Origin: an uncultured Marinobacterium sp.
GTDB lineage: Bacteria > Pseudomonadota > Gammaproteobacteria > Pseudomonadales > Balneatricaceae
Assembly (NCBI GenBank): GCA_947501565.1
Contig: CANMWJ010000029.1
Coordinates: forward strand, 1 to 34,988
Length of the DNA: 34,988 nt
Reading direction: 5' to 3'
Positions 8,976 to 18,243 of the stretch are shown here, piece after piece. The position numbers were made by a program, and so were the translations under genes. Each line of letters opens with the position of its first letter. The first letter of the stretch is position 1. A model generated the notes under the pieces. The model made no database searches, was not told the origin of the DNA, and saw only the letters and a program-made list of their open reading frames with translations.

Positions 8976-10418
8976 TCATCCTGCATTAAACAGAGGTGTA
9001 ATTTTTGCCCGACCCTGCAGCCTGTCATCAGAACTGCTGGAAGCCTCTTGCGCTGTTACCAATGCCCGACTGACGAGGTCTTTCTTGTTACCAACCCCTA
9101 TATCATCCGGGATGCGTTGCCCGTCTGCTGCATAAGCGACTGGTAAATTCCGCTCCACAACAAAGGAGAGCGCATCGCCCATGCTGCCAGACTCGTCCAT
9201 CTTGCTCAGCACACAGCCGTCTAATCCCAACCCTTTATAAGCCTGGTAGCCTTTTTCGATAACCTGTCGCTGACTGGAACAGGATACAACCAGCAATTTC
9301 TTCATCCGCAGCGAGACACTGTCGAGCATCTCCAGCTGCAACTGACTGTGCGGGTCGTTCGCACTCAGGCCTGCCGTATCGATCAGTACCAGTCTCTTAT
9401 TACGTAAAGACTGCAGCACCTGCTCCAGGCTATTCCCGCCATCGACTACTCGCACCGGTACATCCAGAATCCGCCCGAAGGTTTTCAGCTGTTCGTGGGC
9501 GGCAATACGGTAGGTATCCGTGGTCACCAGCGCCAGACTGGAGCTTCCATATTTAAGCACGTAACGCGCCGCCAGCTTGCCGATGGTCGTGGTTTTCCCC
9601 ACCCCGGTCGGCCCGACGAAGGCGATCATACCGCCGCGGTCTGTAAATTCCTCTCCAACCAGTGGTATGGAGTCCGCGAAACGGGTCAGGACATGCTGCC
9701 AAGCTTTCTCGGCAGTGACACCAGGCTCCACACCGGCCAGCAGATGGCGCTCCAACTGAGGACTAATACCCAAGGTGCCTAATTTTCGCGTCAAAGGCGT
9801 ACCCGACTCACCCATCGAAGCCTGAGTCTGCATCTGCAGTTGGGACTGGCGCTCCAGCATTGAACGCAACTGGTGAATCTCCTGCTGCATCGCCTGAATT
9901 GCGCCATCATCCCCACCGCCAGTTCGCTGGGGCACCGCCCGCGGCGATGCCGGATGTTCAGCAAACCTCGGGGCTTCAGGTTCTCTGCGTGCGGGCTGTG
10001 CGGGTTGCGCGCGCTCCGCCTGACGACTTTTCAGCGAAGCCAGGATCGACTCAAGGTCATCCTCGCGTTCGATCTGCTGGTTACGGGTACCTGTAACTTC
10101 AGTCGGGATCTCGCTCTCGCGCTGCGCACTGGCAATACGGGCCTTGGCCTTCTCCAGTTCAGCACCCAGTGCCGGATTGGCGCGCTCGCTCGGGTTACCG
10201 GTTAACAAACGGATCTGTTCATCACGGCGCTTTTTCAACGCACGTTCGCGTTTAAACTCCGCCTGAGCGTTTTCATATTCCTGCTCGTGGGCCGCAACCA
10301 CCTCGACACCGCCAGCCACACGCCGGTTGGACACGATCACGGCATCCGGACCGATCTCCTCCCGAACCCGAGCCATCGCCTGTCGCATATCTGGTGCAAA
10401 AAAGCGTTTAACTTTCAT
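8976..10418 (-). CDS. flhF: Polar flagellum placement GTPase FlhF
   Basis: A 480-residue SRP-type GTPase. The N-terminal segment (MKVKRFFAPDMRQAMARVREEIGPDAV region) is followed by a charged, Pro-rich linker to about residue 175, an N-domain near 205-260 and the G domain from about 262. The P-loop GPTGVGKTT is at 269-277, followed by TTDTYRIAAHEQL, LIDTAGLSAND and a KMDE guanine-specificity motif. FlhF marks the cell pole for flagellar assembly and acts against FleN. The ATG has a GAAGGTGG ribosome site. The gene follows flhA by 42 bases, a gap that holds a small hairpin. Confidence 0.95.
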   Translation of the reverse strand: MKVKRFFAPDMRQAMARVREEIGPDAVIVSNRRVAGGVEVVAAHEQEYENAQAEFKRERALKKRRDEQIRLLTGNPSERANPALGAELEKAKARIASAQRESEIPTEVTGTRNQQIEREDDLESILASLKSRQAERAQPAQPARREPEAPRFAEHPASPRAVPQRTGGGDDGAIQAMQQEIHQLRSMLERQSQLQMQTQASMGESGTPLTRKLGTLGISPQLERHLLAGVEPGVTAEKAWQHVLTRFADSIPLVGEEFTDRGGMIAFVGPTGVGKTTTIGKLAARYVLKYGSSSLALVTTDTYRIAAHEQLKTFGRILDVPVRVVDGGNSLEQVLQSLRNKRLVLIDTAGLSANDPHSQLQLEMLDSVSLRMKKLLVVSCSSQRQVIEKGYQAYKGLGLDGCVLSKMDESGSMGDALSFVVERNLPVAYAADGQRIPDDIGVGNKKDLVSRALVTAQEASSSSDDRLQGRAKITPLFNAG

Positions 10419-10442
10419 AACCCACCTTCATACCAGCCGCGC

Positions 10443-10465
10443 TGTAGGGGTAAAACCACCCTACA
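10443..10465. repeat. Small hairpin between flhA and flhF
   Basis: An inverted repeat TGTAGGG/CCCTACA with a nine-base loop overlaps the flhA stop codon (10461-10463). No run of T follows on the minus strand, so it does not look like an intrinsic terminator. It could be an RNA-processing or stability element between the two coding regions. Visible structure only; function not shown. Confidence 0.5.
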
Positions 10466-12581
10466 CGCCTTGCTGCCCTCCCACTGTAGCCACAATGGTC
10501 ACTTTCTTATTCTCAGGAATTTCCTGATAAGAGAGCACATAAATATGGTGATCCCCATAACGTACAAATTTTGCCATCAGCGGCCGAACTGGCGCTGCCA
10601 CAAGCAGTATAGACGGACGTCCGCTCATCTCCTGCTGCGCGGCGGTTGCCGCTAGCGATGTCTGCAGCCGCTCAGCCATACCCGGCTCTAGCACCAAGCC
10701 GCCATCTTCGCCCTGCTGCTGTACTGAGGAGAGCAATAGCTGCTCAAGCTGCGAGTCGAGCGTAATCACCGGCAGCTCCGGCTCGGAGCCGTTAATCGTC
10801 TGCACAATCAGCTTAGAAAGCGCCACACGCACCGCCGCTGTCAGCGCAATCGGATCCTGTGTACGCCCGGTAGCATCAGCCAGTGTTTCGGCAATCGTGC
10901 GGAAATCTTTCAGCGGAACCTGCTCCATCAACAGATTCTGCAGCACTTTCAACAGCACGCTCACCGACAGTTTGTTCGGGATCAGCTCCTCAACCAGCTT
11001 GGGCGAACTTCTGGTCAGCATATCCAACAGCTGCTGAACCTCTTCATGTCCCAGCAGCTCATGCGCATTGCTCTGCAGGATCTGGTTCATATGGGTCGCC
11101 ACTACCGTGGATGCGTCAACCACCGTGTAACCCAACGACTGAGCATGCTCCTTCTGGGATTGCTCTACCCAGACTGCATCCAGACCAAACGCTGGGTCGG
11201 TTACCTCAATCCCCTGCAGTGGACCAAACACCTGCCCGGGATCGATCGCCAGTTCACGATCCGGGTAGATTTCTGCCTCGCCGACCACAACGCCCATCAA
11301 CGTAATCCTGTAAGCACCGGGCAACAGATCCAGATTATCCCGGATGTGCACGGAGGGCACCAAAAAGCCCAGGTCCTGCGACAACTTTTTGCGCACACCT
11401 TTGATCCGGTTCAGCAGTTGGCCACCCTGCATCTTATCCACCATTGGAATCAGGCGGTAACCAACTTCCAGACCGATCATGTCGACCGGCATCACATCAT
11501 CCCAATCGAGCTCTTTCTTATCGTCCTGATCTTCCGTGGCCTGCAGCTCGCTCTGCTGCTCCTGATGTTCACGCTCTGCCTCCAGCTGCTGCTCCTGCAA
11601 CTGCTTCTTGTAGATAAACCAGGCACCACCACCAGCCGCTGCCGCCAGAGACAGAAACGCCACGTGCGGCATACCCGGCACAATCCCCATAATACCCAGG
11701 ATAACGGCCGATACCGCCAGCGATTTAGGCGACGCAAACAGCTGCCCCACAACCTGACGCCCCATATCGTGGGACGCGTTCTGTCGGGTTACCATGATCG
11801 CCGCCGCTGTAGACAGCAACAGCGACGGTATCTGAGCGACCAGACCATCACCGATGGTCAACAGAGTATAAAACTCGACGGCTACGGCCGGCTCAAGGTC
11901 GTGCTGGAGAATACCGATCGAAAAACCACCGAGAATATTGATCACAAGGATCAGAATACCGGCGACAGCATCACCCCGGACAAACTTCGAGGCACCATCC
12001 ATCGAACCGTAGAAATCCGCTTCCTGGGTCACCTCTTCGCGACGCGCCCTCGCGGTATCCTGGTCAATCAAACCCGCATTCAGATCGGCATCGATCGCCA
12101 TCTGCTTACCCGGCATCGCATCCAGGGTGAAGCGGGCACTTACTTCCGATATACGTCCGGCACCTTTGGTCACCACCACGAAGTTGATGATTACCAGAAT
12201 AAAGAACACCACCAGACCAACAACGTAGTTACCACCGATAACCACGGCACCAAACGCCTCAATCACCTTACCCGCGGCATCCCCCCCTTCATGCCCGTAG
12301 AGCAACACCACTCGGGTGGAGGCAACGTTCAGCGCCAGTCGCATCAAGGTTGCGATCAGCAGAATACTCGGGAAAACGGCAAATTCGAGTGGACGCAGTG
12401 CGTAAACACTCACCAGCAATACCACGATGGAAAGCGCGATATTAAAGGTAAACAGCGTATCGAGCAGAAATGGCGGTATCGGCAATGTCACCATCGCCAT
12501 AATCACCAGCAGGAGGAACGGCACCCCCAGATTACCCTGCCCGAGGCTGCGCAGGTTTGTAACTATTGCCGCTCTATCCAC
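10461..12581 (-). CDS. flhA: Flagellar type III export gate protein FlhA
   Basis: A 706-residue FlhA. The N-terminal half (to about 320) is a multi-helix membrane domain including the LDTLFTFNIALSIVVLLVS helix, the LRLALNVASTR motif and the cytoplasmic FHIPEP-type loop (GRISEVSARFTLDAMPGKQ). The remaining part (about 350-706) is the cytoplasmic ring that docks export substrates and chaperones. It forms the ion-driven gate of the export apparatus. The start codon is GTG at 12579-12581 with a poor ribosome site, but the N-terminus fits the family and no better start precedes the first helix. It has its own sigma-54-type promoter in the flhB-flhA gap. Confidence 0.97.
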   Translation of the reverse strand: MDRAAIVTNLRSLGQGNLGVPFLLLVIMAMVTLPIPPFLLDTLFTFNIALSIVVLLVSVYALRPLEFAVFPSILLIATLMRLALNVASTRVVLLYGHEGGDAAGKVIEAFGAVVIGGNYVVGLVVFFILVIINFVVVTKGAGRISEVSARFTLDAMPGKQMAIDADLNAGLIDQDTARARREEVTQEADFYGSMDGASKFVRGDAVAGILILVINILGGFSIGILQHDLEPAVAVEFYTLLTIGDGLVAQIPSLLLSTAAAIMVTRQNASHDMGRQVVGQLFASPKSLAVSAVILGIMGIVPGMPHVAFLSLAAAAGGGAWFIYKKQLQEQQLEAEREHQEQQSELQATEDQDDKKELDWDDVMPVDMIGLEVGYRLIPMVDKMQGGQLLNRIKGVRKKLSQDLGFLVPSVHIRDNLDLLPGAYRITLMGVVVGEAEIYPDRELAIDPGQVFGPLQGIEVTDPAFGLDAVWVEQSQKEHAQSLGYTVVDASTVVATHMNQILQSNAHELLGHEEVQQLLDMLTRSSPKLVEELIPNKLSVSVLLKVLQNLLMEQVPLKDFRTIAETLADATGRTQDPIALTAAVRVALSKLIVQTINGSEPELPVITLDSQLEQLLLSSVQQQGEDGGLVLEPGMAERLQTSLAATAAQQEMSGRPSILLVAAPVRPLMAKFVRYGDHHIYVLSYQEIPENKKVTIVATVGGQQGV

Positions 12582-12715
12582 TCAATACACCAACGTCAAA
12601 AATATGACACACGTTTATAAAAACACTTATTCCTGAATGCGCCGTAAATAATTACCTAAATTACATACGGGAAACGACGGAATTCTGACGCATTCTTTTT
12701 ATCCACAAGGAGTTC

Positions 12716-12731
12716 TGCAAGAAACACGCCA
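12716..12731 (-). promoter_or_regulatory. Sigma-54 (RpoN) promoter upstream of flhA
   Basis: Read on the minus strand this is TGGCGTG, four bases, TTGCA: the -24 GG and -12 GC elements with the exact 10-base spacing required by sigma-54. The consensus is TGGCACG-N4-TTGCA/T. It lies five bases past the flhB stop and points at flhA, predicting a start near 12705 and a leader of about 125 bases. In Pseudomonas flhA is FleQ/sigma-54 dependent, which fits. Confidence 0.82.
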
Positions 12732-12735
12732 ACAA

Positions 12736-13875
12736 TTAGTCGTCGCGACGGTACTCGTCCGGTATCGGCAGGTCTTTCTCGGTGGGCGGGACGGGCTTGG
12801 GCGCCTGGTAGTTCTTCGCACTTTTTAACTGGAAGACATATGCCAGCACCTGCGCCACTGCTGTAAAGAGCCCTGGCGCAATCTCCTGATTCAGTTCAGA
12901 AGAGTAGTAGAGCGCACGCGCCAGCGGCGGTGCAGAGAGGATAGGAATCTCATGTTCGCGCGCAATCTCCCGGATTTTCAATGCCACGAAGTCAGCGCCC
13001 ATGGCCACAACAATTGGCGCATCACTGCTTTCACTGTCATATTTCAAGGCTACGGAGTAGTGGGTCGGGTTGGTGATAACAACGTCAGCTTCCGGCACTT
13101 CGGTCATCATCTGACGCTGGGCAATTTCACGCTGCAACTGACGGATACGCCCTTTTACTTCAGGTTTACCCTCAGTGTTTTTCATCTCATCCTTCACCTC
13201 CTGCAGCGTCATCTTCAACTTCTTGGTGTAGGAATACATCTGAAACGGCACGTCGACCGCAGCAATGAGGATGAGACTTGCACTCAACATCAGGAATACC
13301 CAGATAACAATCTCAACCGCATCTGCTGCGGATTTATTAATATCCGCTTTACCCAACGCCAGCAACTGATCCTTGATCATCCAAAGCACGGCTATCGCTG
13401 CAATTGCGACCACCGAGAACTTGGCCAGCGCCTTGATCAGCTCCACCAGCGCGTTCATCGAGAACATACGCTTGATACCCGAGAGAGGATTGATGCGACT
13501 GCCCTTGGGCGCGATCGCCTGGCCACTGAAGTTCCAGCCCCCCAACAGCAGCGGACCCACCAGCGCCGCCAGTAACACCATCGCAAAGATGCCCACAACT
13601 CCCAGCAACGCATCGTAAAAGGCAGCTGCCAGAAAGATCACCATCTGGTTGATATCAAAGATGGCGGCCCGGTCCAGGTTGTAACTCTTTTCCATAACGT
13701 CGAACATCTTGCCTGCCAGGGTGCCGCCAAAAATCAACGCACCAGCCGCTGCAGACAACAACACAGCCATGGTCACCAACTCACGCGATCGGGGAACGTC
13801 CCCTTTTTCCCGTGCGTCGGTTAACCGTTTGGCCGTGGGTTCTTCTGTTTTTTCCTGACCGCTATCTTCTGCCAT
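12736..13875 (-). CDS. flhB: Flagellar export switch protein FlhB
   Basis: A 379-residue FlhB with four membrane helices in residues 33-210 and a cytoplasmic domain from about 215. The autocleavage motif NPTH sits at 269-272, in the same position as E. coli Asn269-Pro270. Cleavage there, together with FliK, switches export from rod/hook to filament proteins. The N-terminus EKTEEPTAKRL is typical. It follows fliR by 3 bases and is the last gene of the fliK-to-flhB run; 154 bases then separate it from flhA. Confidence 0.97.
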   Translation of the reverse strand: MAEDSGQEKTEEPTAKRLTDAREKGDVPRSRELVTMAVLLSAAAGALIFGGTLAGKMFDVMEKSYNLDRAAIFDINQMVIFLAAAFYDALLGVVGIFAMVLLAALVGPLLLGGWNFSGQAIAPKGSRINPLSGIKRMFSMNALVELIKALAKFSVVAIAAIAVLWMIKDQLLALGKADINKSAADAVEIVIWVFLMLSASLILIAAVDVPFQMYSYTKKLKMTLQEVKDEMKNTEGKPEVKGRIRQLQREIAQRQMMTEVPEADVVITNPTHYSVALKYDSESSDAPIVVAMGADFVALKIREIAREHEIPILSAPPLARALYYSSELNQEIAPGLFTAVAQVLAYVFQLKSAKNYQAPKPVPPTEKDLPIPDEYRRDD

Positions 13876-13878
13876 CGT

Positions 13879-14661
13879 CTATGAACCAGGTTCCAGAAGT
13901 TTCTCTAAGTAATCCAGGGCATGCTCCGTCAGGCGATAGTAGTGATCCAGCAGATCGCTCATCCCCACCCAGACAACAAATAACCCCATTAGCATAGTAA
14001 ACGGAAAACCGATCGCGAAGATATTCAGCTGTGGTGCAGCACGCGTCATTACGCCAAAAGAGAAGTTAACCACCAGTAGGGCGGTGACGGCGGGTAGCGC
14101 GATCAACATCGCCCCCGAGAACAGCCAGCTGCCGGTAATCGCGACTTTCCAGAAAGATTCCGTCGCCATAAAGTCACCGCCGACCGGCAGCAGATAGAAA
14201 CTGCGTACCATCACCTCGATCATGATCAGGTGACCGTTGGTGGCCAGAAACAGCATCATTATAATCATCAGGTAGTACTGACCCAGTATGACCACGGATA
14301 CACCGTTGGCCGGATCAGAAGTCGACGCAAAACCCAGCCCCATCTGCATCGCGGTAATCTGCGCACCCAACACAAACACCTGAAAAAGCACCTGTACCAG
14401 AAACCCGATCAATGAACCGATCAGGATCTGATGCGCGACAACGATAAAGTTTTCCACAGAAAGTCCGTCATATAACGGCATCTCCGGCAATACCGGCACA
14501 ATCAATACAGTGACTACCAGCGCCAACCCCAGCCTGATACGCACCGGTACCAGCTGCGAGCCGATCATAGGGATCACCATAAAAAAGGACGCTACGCGAA
14601 AAAAAGGCCAAAGAAAACCGGAAACCATCCGCTCAACCTGACTGATATCCAGCTCTAACAA
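13879..14661 (-). CDS. fliR: Flagellar export gate protein FliR
   Basis: A 260-residue integral membrane protein with about five to six hydrophobic helices. Family signatures include SFFMVIPMIGSQLVPVRIR near the N-terminus and the GLGFASTSDPANG loop near residues 108-120. FliR builds the export-gate core with FliP and FliQ beneath the MS ring. The order fliP-Q-R-flhB is conserved, and it lies 4 bases after fliQ. Confidence 0.96.
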   Translation of the reverse strand: MLELDISQVERMVSGFLWPFFRVASFFMVIPMIGSQLVPVRIRLGLALVVTVLIVPVLPEMPLYDGLSVENFIVVAHQILIGSLIGFLVQVLFQVFVLGAQITAMQMGLGFASTSDPANGVSVVILGQYYLMIIMMLFLATNGHLIMIEVMVRSFYLLPVGGDFMATESFWKVAITGSWLFSGAMLIALPAVTALLVVNFSFGVMTRAAPQLNIFAIGFPFTMLMGLFVVWVGMSDLLDHYYRLTEHALDYLEKLLEPGS

Positions 14662-14665
14662 CGGA

Positions 14666-14935
14666 CTACCCGATCAGGTAAGGAATGTTGTGGAAAAGAT
14701 AAGCGAACAGGTCTTTTATTTTGCCAACGATCCAAGGCCCCGCGACCATAATCACCACCAGGGTCATAATGAGGCGCGGCAGAAAGCTCAAGGTCTGCTC
14801 GTTAATCTGGGTTGCGGCCTGAAACACTGAGATGACCAGACCGACCATCAGACTGGGCAGGACAATGACGCTCACCAGAATGATGATCAGCATAAATGCT
14901 TCGCCGTAGACATCCAGAATCATATCTGCTGACAT
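14666..14935 (-). CDS. fliQ: Flagellar export gate protein FliQ
   Basis: An 89-residue protein, the usual family length, with two membrane helices at about 15-37 and 52-74. The segment QAATQINEQTLSFLPRL joins them and is the family signature. FliQ subunits line the outside of the FliP/FliR helical gate. The gene begins 21 bases after fliP and ends 4 bases before fliR. Confidence 0.97.
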   Translation of the reverse strand: MSADMILDVYGEAFMLIIILVSVIVLPSLMVGLVISVFQAATQINEQTLSFLPRLIMTLVVIMVAGPWIVGKIKDLFAYLFHNIPYLIG

Positions 14936-14956
14936 CTGACGCCCCCTTGTTTTGCG

Positions 14957-15700
14957 CTAAATACCGAAGCTGGCGGCAAGCGTTCCCACCACCATCGCCC
15001 ATCCATCGGCCAGTACAAACAACATAATCTTAAACGGCAAAGAGATGATCACCGGCGACAGCATCATCATACCCATCGCCATCAATACACTTGCCACCAC
15101 CAGGTCGATCACCAGAAACGGGATAAAGAGCATGAACCCTATCTGGAACGCGGTTTTCAGCTCACTGGTTACGAAGGCCGGTACCAGTACGCTGAACGGT
15201 ATCTCCTCCGCACCATTTACCTTGGGAGTGTTGGAGATCTTCATAAACATCTCCAGGTCCGTCTCACGGGTCTGCTTCAGCATAAACTCACGAAACGGGC
15301 CGCTCGCCGCCTCAATTGCCTCAAAGACACCCAGCTCTTCCTGAATATAGGGCTGTACCGCCTGGGTATTCACCTTCTCCAGCACCGGCATCATGATGAA
15401 AATACTGAGAAACATCGCCAGCCCCACCATCACCTGATTGGACGGTGTCTGCTGCAAACCCAACGCCTGACGCAATATGGCAAAAACAACAACGATGCGG
15501 GTAAAAGAGGTCATCATCATGACCATTGCTGGCAGGAATGTCAGCATCGTCATGAGTGCGAGAATCTGGATAGTCACACTGTAGTTCGCGGTACCATCCT
15601 CATTGGTGGTGACATTCACCGCCGGGATGCCCACATCCGCAGCATGAACAGGCAAGACCAGGCTCACCAACAGCAGAAGGGCGGTCAACAGGATCTTCAA
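14957..15700 (-). CDS. fliP: Flagellar export gate protein FliP
   Basis: A 247-residue FliP. It has a cleavable-looking signal peptide (residues 1-20, ending PVHA), then membrane helices with the signatures [18 protein letters not shown] and [16 protein letters not shown] periplasmic loop and two C-terminal helices (about 185-245) follow. Five FliP subunits form the export channel. The start is TTG at 15698-15700 and overlaps the fliO stop as TTGA, with an AGGAGAGAGGG ribosome site, so the genes are probably translationally coupled. Confidence 0.96.
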   Translation of the reverse strand: MKILLTALLLLVSLVLPVHAADVGIPAVNVTTNEDGTANYSVTIQILALMTMLTFLPAMVMMMTSFTRIVVVFAILRQALGLQQTPSNQVMVGLAMFLSIFIMMPVLEKVNTQAVQPYIQEELGVFEAIEAASGPFREFMLKQTRETDLEMFMKISNTPKVNGAEEIPFSVLVPAFVTSELKTAFQIGFMLFIPFLVIDLVVASVLMAMGMMMLSPVIISLPFKIMLFVLADGWAMVVGTLAASFGI

Positions 15701-16152
15701 GCGCCCTCTCTCCTCTGTAATGCTTCTCGAACCTTCTGGGCAAAATCACCCTGTTCCGCCGAAATCTCTGCCACCGGCTCATCAAAACGACTGAGCAACG
15801 ATACCCGCCCCGGCGCTACACCCAGCAGCAATTGCTCTTTACCCACCTGAACCAGCACAATCTTTTCACGAGTCCCCAGCGGCAGCCCTGTGATAATGCG
15901 CATATGACGCCCCGCCTGTTGCACACCCATCACTCGCTTTGCCACCCAGGCAAGCACCAGGATCAGGCCGATAACAAACACCAGACCCAGCACCAGCTGA
16001 ACCAATGAATCGGATGCAAACGGATCAACGACCTCGCTGCCAACAACCGCATTACCAGACGCAGGAACCTCTTCCCCGCCCCCAGCCAGGCTGGTAACAG
16101 AGAACAGGCTCACTATCAGGAAATAGAGAAAGGGGTGCAAAACGCGCAGCAT
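15697..16152 (-). CDS. fliO: Flagellar biosynthesis protein FliO
   Basis: A 151-residue FliO. A hydrophobic N-terminal signal or anchor lies at about 5-24, and a membrane helix follows near 52-72 ([24 protein letters not shown] region). The cytoplasmic domain has [20 protein letters not shown], typical of the FliO/MopB family. It is a chaperone that helps FliP assemble. I chose ATG 16150-16152; a GTG two codons earlier (16156-16158) lies inside the AAGGTGG ribosome site and is less likely. It is flanked by fliN and fliP. Confidence 0.93.
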   Translation of the reverse strand: MLRVLHPFLYFLIVSLFSVTSLAGGGEEVPASGNAVVGSEVVDPFASDSLVQLVLGLVFVIGLILVLAWVAKRVMGVQQAGRHMRIITGLPLGTREKIVLVQVGKEQLLLGVAPGRVSLLSRFDEPVAEISAEQGDFAQKVREALQRREGA

Positions 16153-16159
16153 ACCCACC

Positions 16160-16573
16160 TTACTTAAGGCGCTTGATGCGCTCTTGCGGGCTGATCACAT
16201 CGGTGAGACGGATACCGTAACGGTCATTCACCACAACCACTTCGCCGTGCGCAATCAGGGTGCCGTTCACCTTAACATCCAGCGGTTCACCCGCGACACG
16301 GTTAAGCTCAATAACCGAACCCTGGTTCAACTGCAGCAGGTTACGAATCGCAATATCGGTTTCCCCCACCTCCATGGACAGGGTGACTGGGATGTCCAAG
16401 ATGACATCCAGCTTTGGATCATCCACCGGTTGGGCATCATCCTGCAGCTCATCAAGTTCGACGGATTGTCCCGCCTGCTCTGATTCTCCAGCAGTCTGCT
16501 CCTCCATCGCAGCAGCCCACTCATCGGCCATCGCTTGCTGGTCTACATTCTGGTTTTCTGTTTGATCACTCAT
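16160..16573 (-). CDS. fliN: Flagellar motor switch protein FliN
   Basis: A 137-residue FliN. An acidic, low-complexity N-terminal half (about 1-55) precedes a SpoA domain (about 56-135) with the signatures DIPVTLSMEVGETDI, LLQLNQGSVIELNR and VNDRYGIRLTDVISPQERI. FliN rings form the base of the C ring, bind CheY-P and receive the export ATPase complex through FliH. It follows fliM by 26 bases. Confidence 0.97.
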   Translation of the reverse strand: MSDQTENQNVDQQAMADEWAAAMEEQTAGESEQAGQSVELDELQDDAQPVDDPKLDVILDIPVTLSMEVGETDIAIRNLLQLNQGSVIELNRVAGEPLDVKVNGTLIAHGEVVVVNDRYGIRLTDVISPQERIKRLK

Positions 16574-16599
16574 GCAAAAACGCTCTCCACCTTAACCAG

Positions 16600-17592
16600 C
16601 TATTTATCCAAGCGTAATTCTTTTTTCACTTCGCCTTCCAGCTTGATGGCGAGGTTGCCACGGGATACACCCAACTTGCCCTCAAACACAGGGACTTTAT
16701 TAACTTTGATGCGCAAATTCTCCGGTATCTCCACCGGAATCACATCACCGGCCTCCAACTCCAGCACATCACGCAGGGTCATCTCTTTTTCGGCCAGGGT
16801 AATCTGCAGATTAAGCTCCGCCATCATGATGTCGCGACGCATCGCAATCTGCCAGCGCTCATCGAGGTGCTCTTCGCTGTTCTGTACACCCGCAACCAAT
16901 TTGTCGCGAATAGGCTCAAGCATGGAGTACGGCATCGCGACGTGAAATTCACCGCTGCCACTGTCCAGATCAACCTGAAAGCTGCTGATGACGATAACAT
17001 CACCCGGGTTGATAACGTTGGCCATCGCCGGGTTTACTTCATGCCCGACGTACTCAAAGTTGAGGTCCATCACTGGCGACCAGGCGTCTTCCATATCCCG
17101 GAAGAACTGGTACATCACCTTACTGACAAGACGGGTTTCGGTCGGCGTAAATTCCCGCCCTTCGATTTTGGCATGGCGCCCATCCCCACCAAAGAAATTA
17201 TCCACAAGCTTGAACACCAATTTGGCATCCATGATAAACAGCGCGGTGCCGCGTAACGGGTGGATACGCACCAGATTCATACTGGTAGGAACATACAGGG
17301 TGTGAACGTAATCACCGTATTTCATCACCTGAATGCCCCCCACCGCTACATCAGCGGTGCGGCGCAACAGGTTAAACAGGCTCATACGGGTATGACGCGC
17401 GAAACGCTCGTTGATCATCTCAAGCGTCGGCATACGACCACGAACAACACGCTCGTGGCTTGCCAGGTCATATGGACGTACTTCCCCCTCGACCTCCGGT
17501 TCAGGCTCTTCGGAGGTCTCGACGCCACCATCATCTACACCATGTAGAAGGGCGTCGATCTCATCCTGGGAAAGTAGGTCTTTTACCGACAT
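16600..17592 (-). CDS. fliM: Flagellar motor switch protein FliM
   Basis: A 330-residue FliM. The CheY-P docking peptide is at the N-terminus (LLSQDEIDALLHG, residues 6-18). The middle CheC-like domain spans about 45-230, with SHERVVRGRMPTLEMINERFARH at its start; a C-terminal SpoA domain (about 250-325) binds FliN. FliM links CheY signalling to FliG and rotor direction. The ATG is well placed 7 bases after fliL. The same docking-type peptide recurs in CheA of this cluster. Confidence 0.98.
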   Translation of the reverse strand: MSVKDLLSQDEIDALLHGVDDGGVETSEEPEPEVEGEVRPYDLASHERVVRGRMPTLEMINERFARHTRMSLFNLLRRTADVAVGGIQVMKYGDYVHTLYVPTSMNLVRIHPLRGTALFIMDAKLVFKLVDNFFGGDGRHAKIEGREFTPTETRLVSKVMYQFFRDMEDAWSPVMDLNFEYVGHEVNPAMANVINPGDVIVISSFQVDLDSGSGEFHVAMPYSMLEPIRDKLVAGVQNSEEHLDERWQIAMRRDIMMAELNLQITLAEKEMTLRDVLELEAGDVIPVEIPENLRIKVNKVPVFEGKLGVSRGNLAIKLEGEVKKELRLDK

Positions 17593-17599
17593 ATAGGCA

Positions 17600-18145
17600 T
17601 CACTGCATCACAAAGTTGGTGAAGAGTACGGTCTCAACACCAGGGCGGCCGATCTTTTCCATCATCACTTCACGCACTTCGTCGATCGCATTCTGGCGAA
17701 GCTGGTTGCGTCCGGCAGTCGTTTGAAGCACCTCAAACTCCTGGGAGGAGAACATCTTGTTCAGACGGGATACAACTACCGGCATATGCAGTTTGAGCGC
17801 CGCTTCTACGTCCGGGTTACGGGTTTTCGCTTCTACGTATGCCTGCATGTAATGGCCACGTCCCGCCTTCTTGTTCGCGCTACGTAGCGGCACCACAAAC
17901 ATCGGGCGACCCTCCATGGAACGAACTTTTACGTAGATTGCAGGACCGCGAGGCTCCTCCACGGGTTCCTGTTTCTCTTCGGCCACCTCTTCGGAAGGCT
18001 CAGCAAGGAAAAAGAAGTACGCGGCAGCACCGCCACCACCCAGCACCAGCAACGCAACAACAGCAATAATAATCAGCTTGAGTTTGGACTTTTTCTTACC
18101 GCCCTCTTCGCCATTCTCCGCTTCTGTATTCTGGTCGTCAGCCAT
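17600..18145 (-). CDS. fliL: Flagellar basal body-associated protein FliL
   Basis: A 181-residue single-pass inner membrane protein. A Lys-rich cytoplasmic start (KKKSKLK) is followed by a helix at about 24-47 and an acidic linker. The periplasmic SPFH-like domain (about 68-181) ends VLFTNFVMQ, typical of FliL. FliL rings surround stators and support motor torque. The ATG has an AGGGGA ribosome site. It follows fliK by 98 bases, a gap with a possible extended -10 promoter. Confidence 0.94.
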   Translation of the reverse strand: MADDQNTEAENGEEGGKKKSKLKLIIIAVVALLVLGGGGAAAYFFFLAEPSEEVAEEKQEPVEEPRGPAIYVKVRSMEGRPMFVVPLRSANKKAGRGHYMQAYVEAKTRNPDVEAALKLHMPVVVSRLNKMFSSQEFEVLQTTAGRNQLRQNAIDEVREVMMEKIGRPGVETVLFTNFVMQ

Positions 18146-18210
18146 TACAATCCCCTAAAATAGAGTGCCGAATTAGTTACTTCTGAGGTTAACCCAGTCA
18201 GGTAGCGCTA

Positions 18211-18219
18211 ACTATAACA
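18211..18219 (-). promoter_or_regulatory. Possible extended -10 promoter for fliL-M-N-O-P-Q-R-flhB
   Basis: The minus strand reads TGTTATAGT, matching an extended -10 (TGn followed by TATAGT, one base from TATAAT). No good -35 element is visible. It lies in the 98-base fliK-fliL gap and would start transcription about 60 bases before fliL. Weak, single-motif evidence. Confidence 0.25.
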
Positions 18220-18243
18220 CACTGATTTTGAGGCTGAAGATAC

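Noticed and set aside
11046-12620. A 524-codon open frame on the plus strand opposite flhA
   Set aside because: Its protein is rich in His, Gln and Arg with no family features, and it lies exactly antisense to a complete FlhA. It is an effect of codon bias in the real gene.
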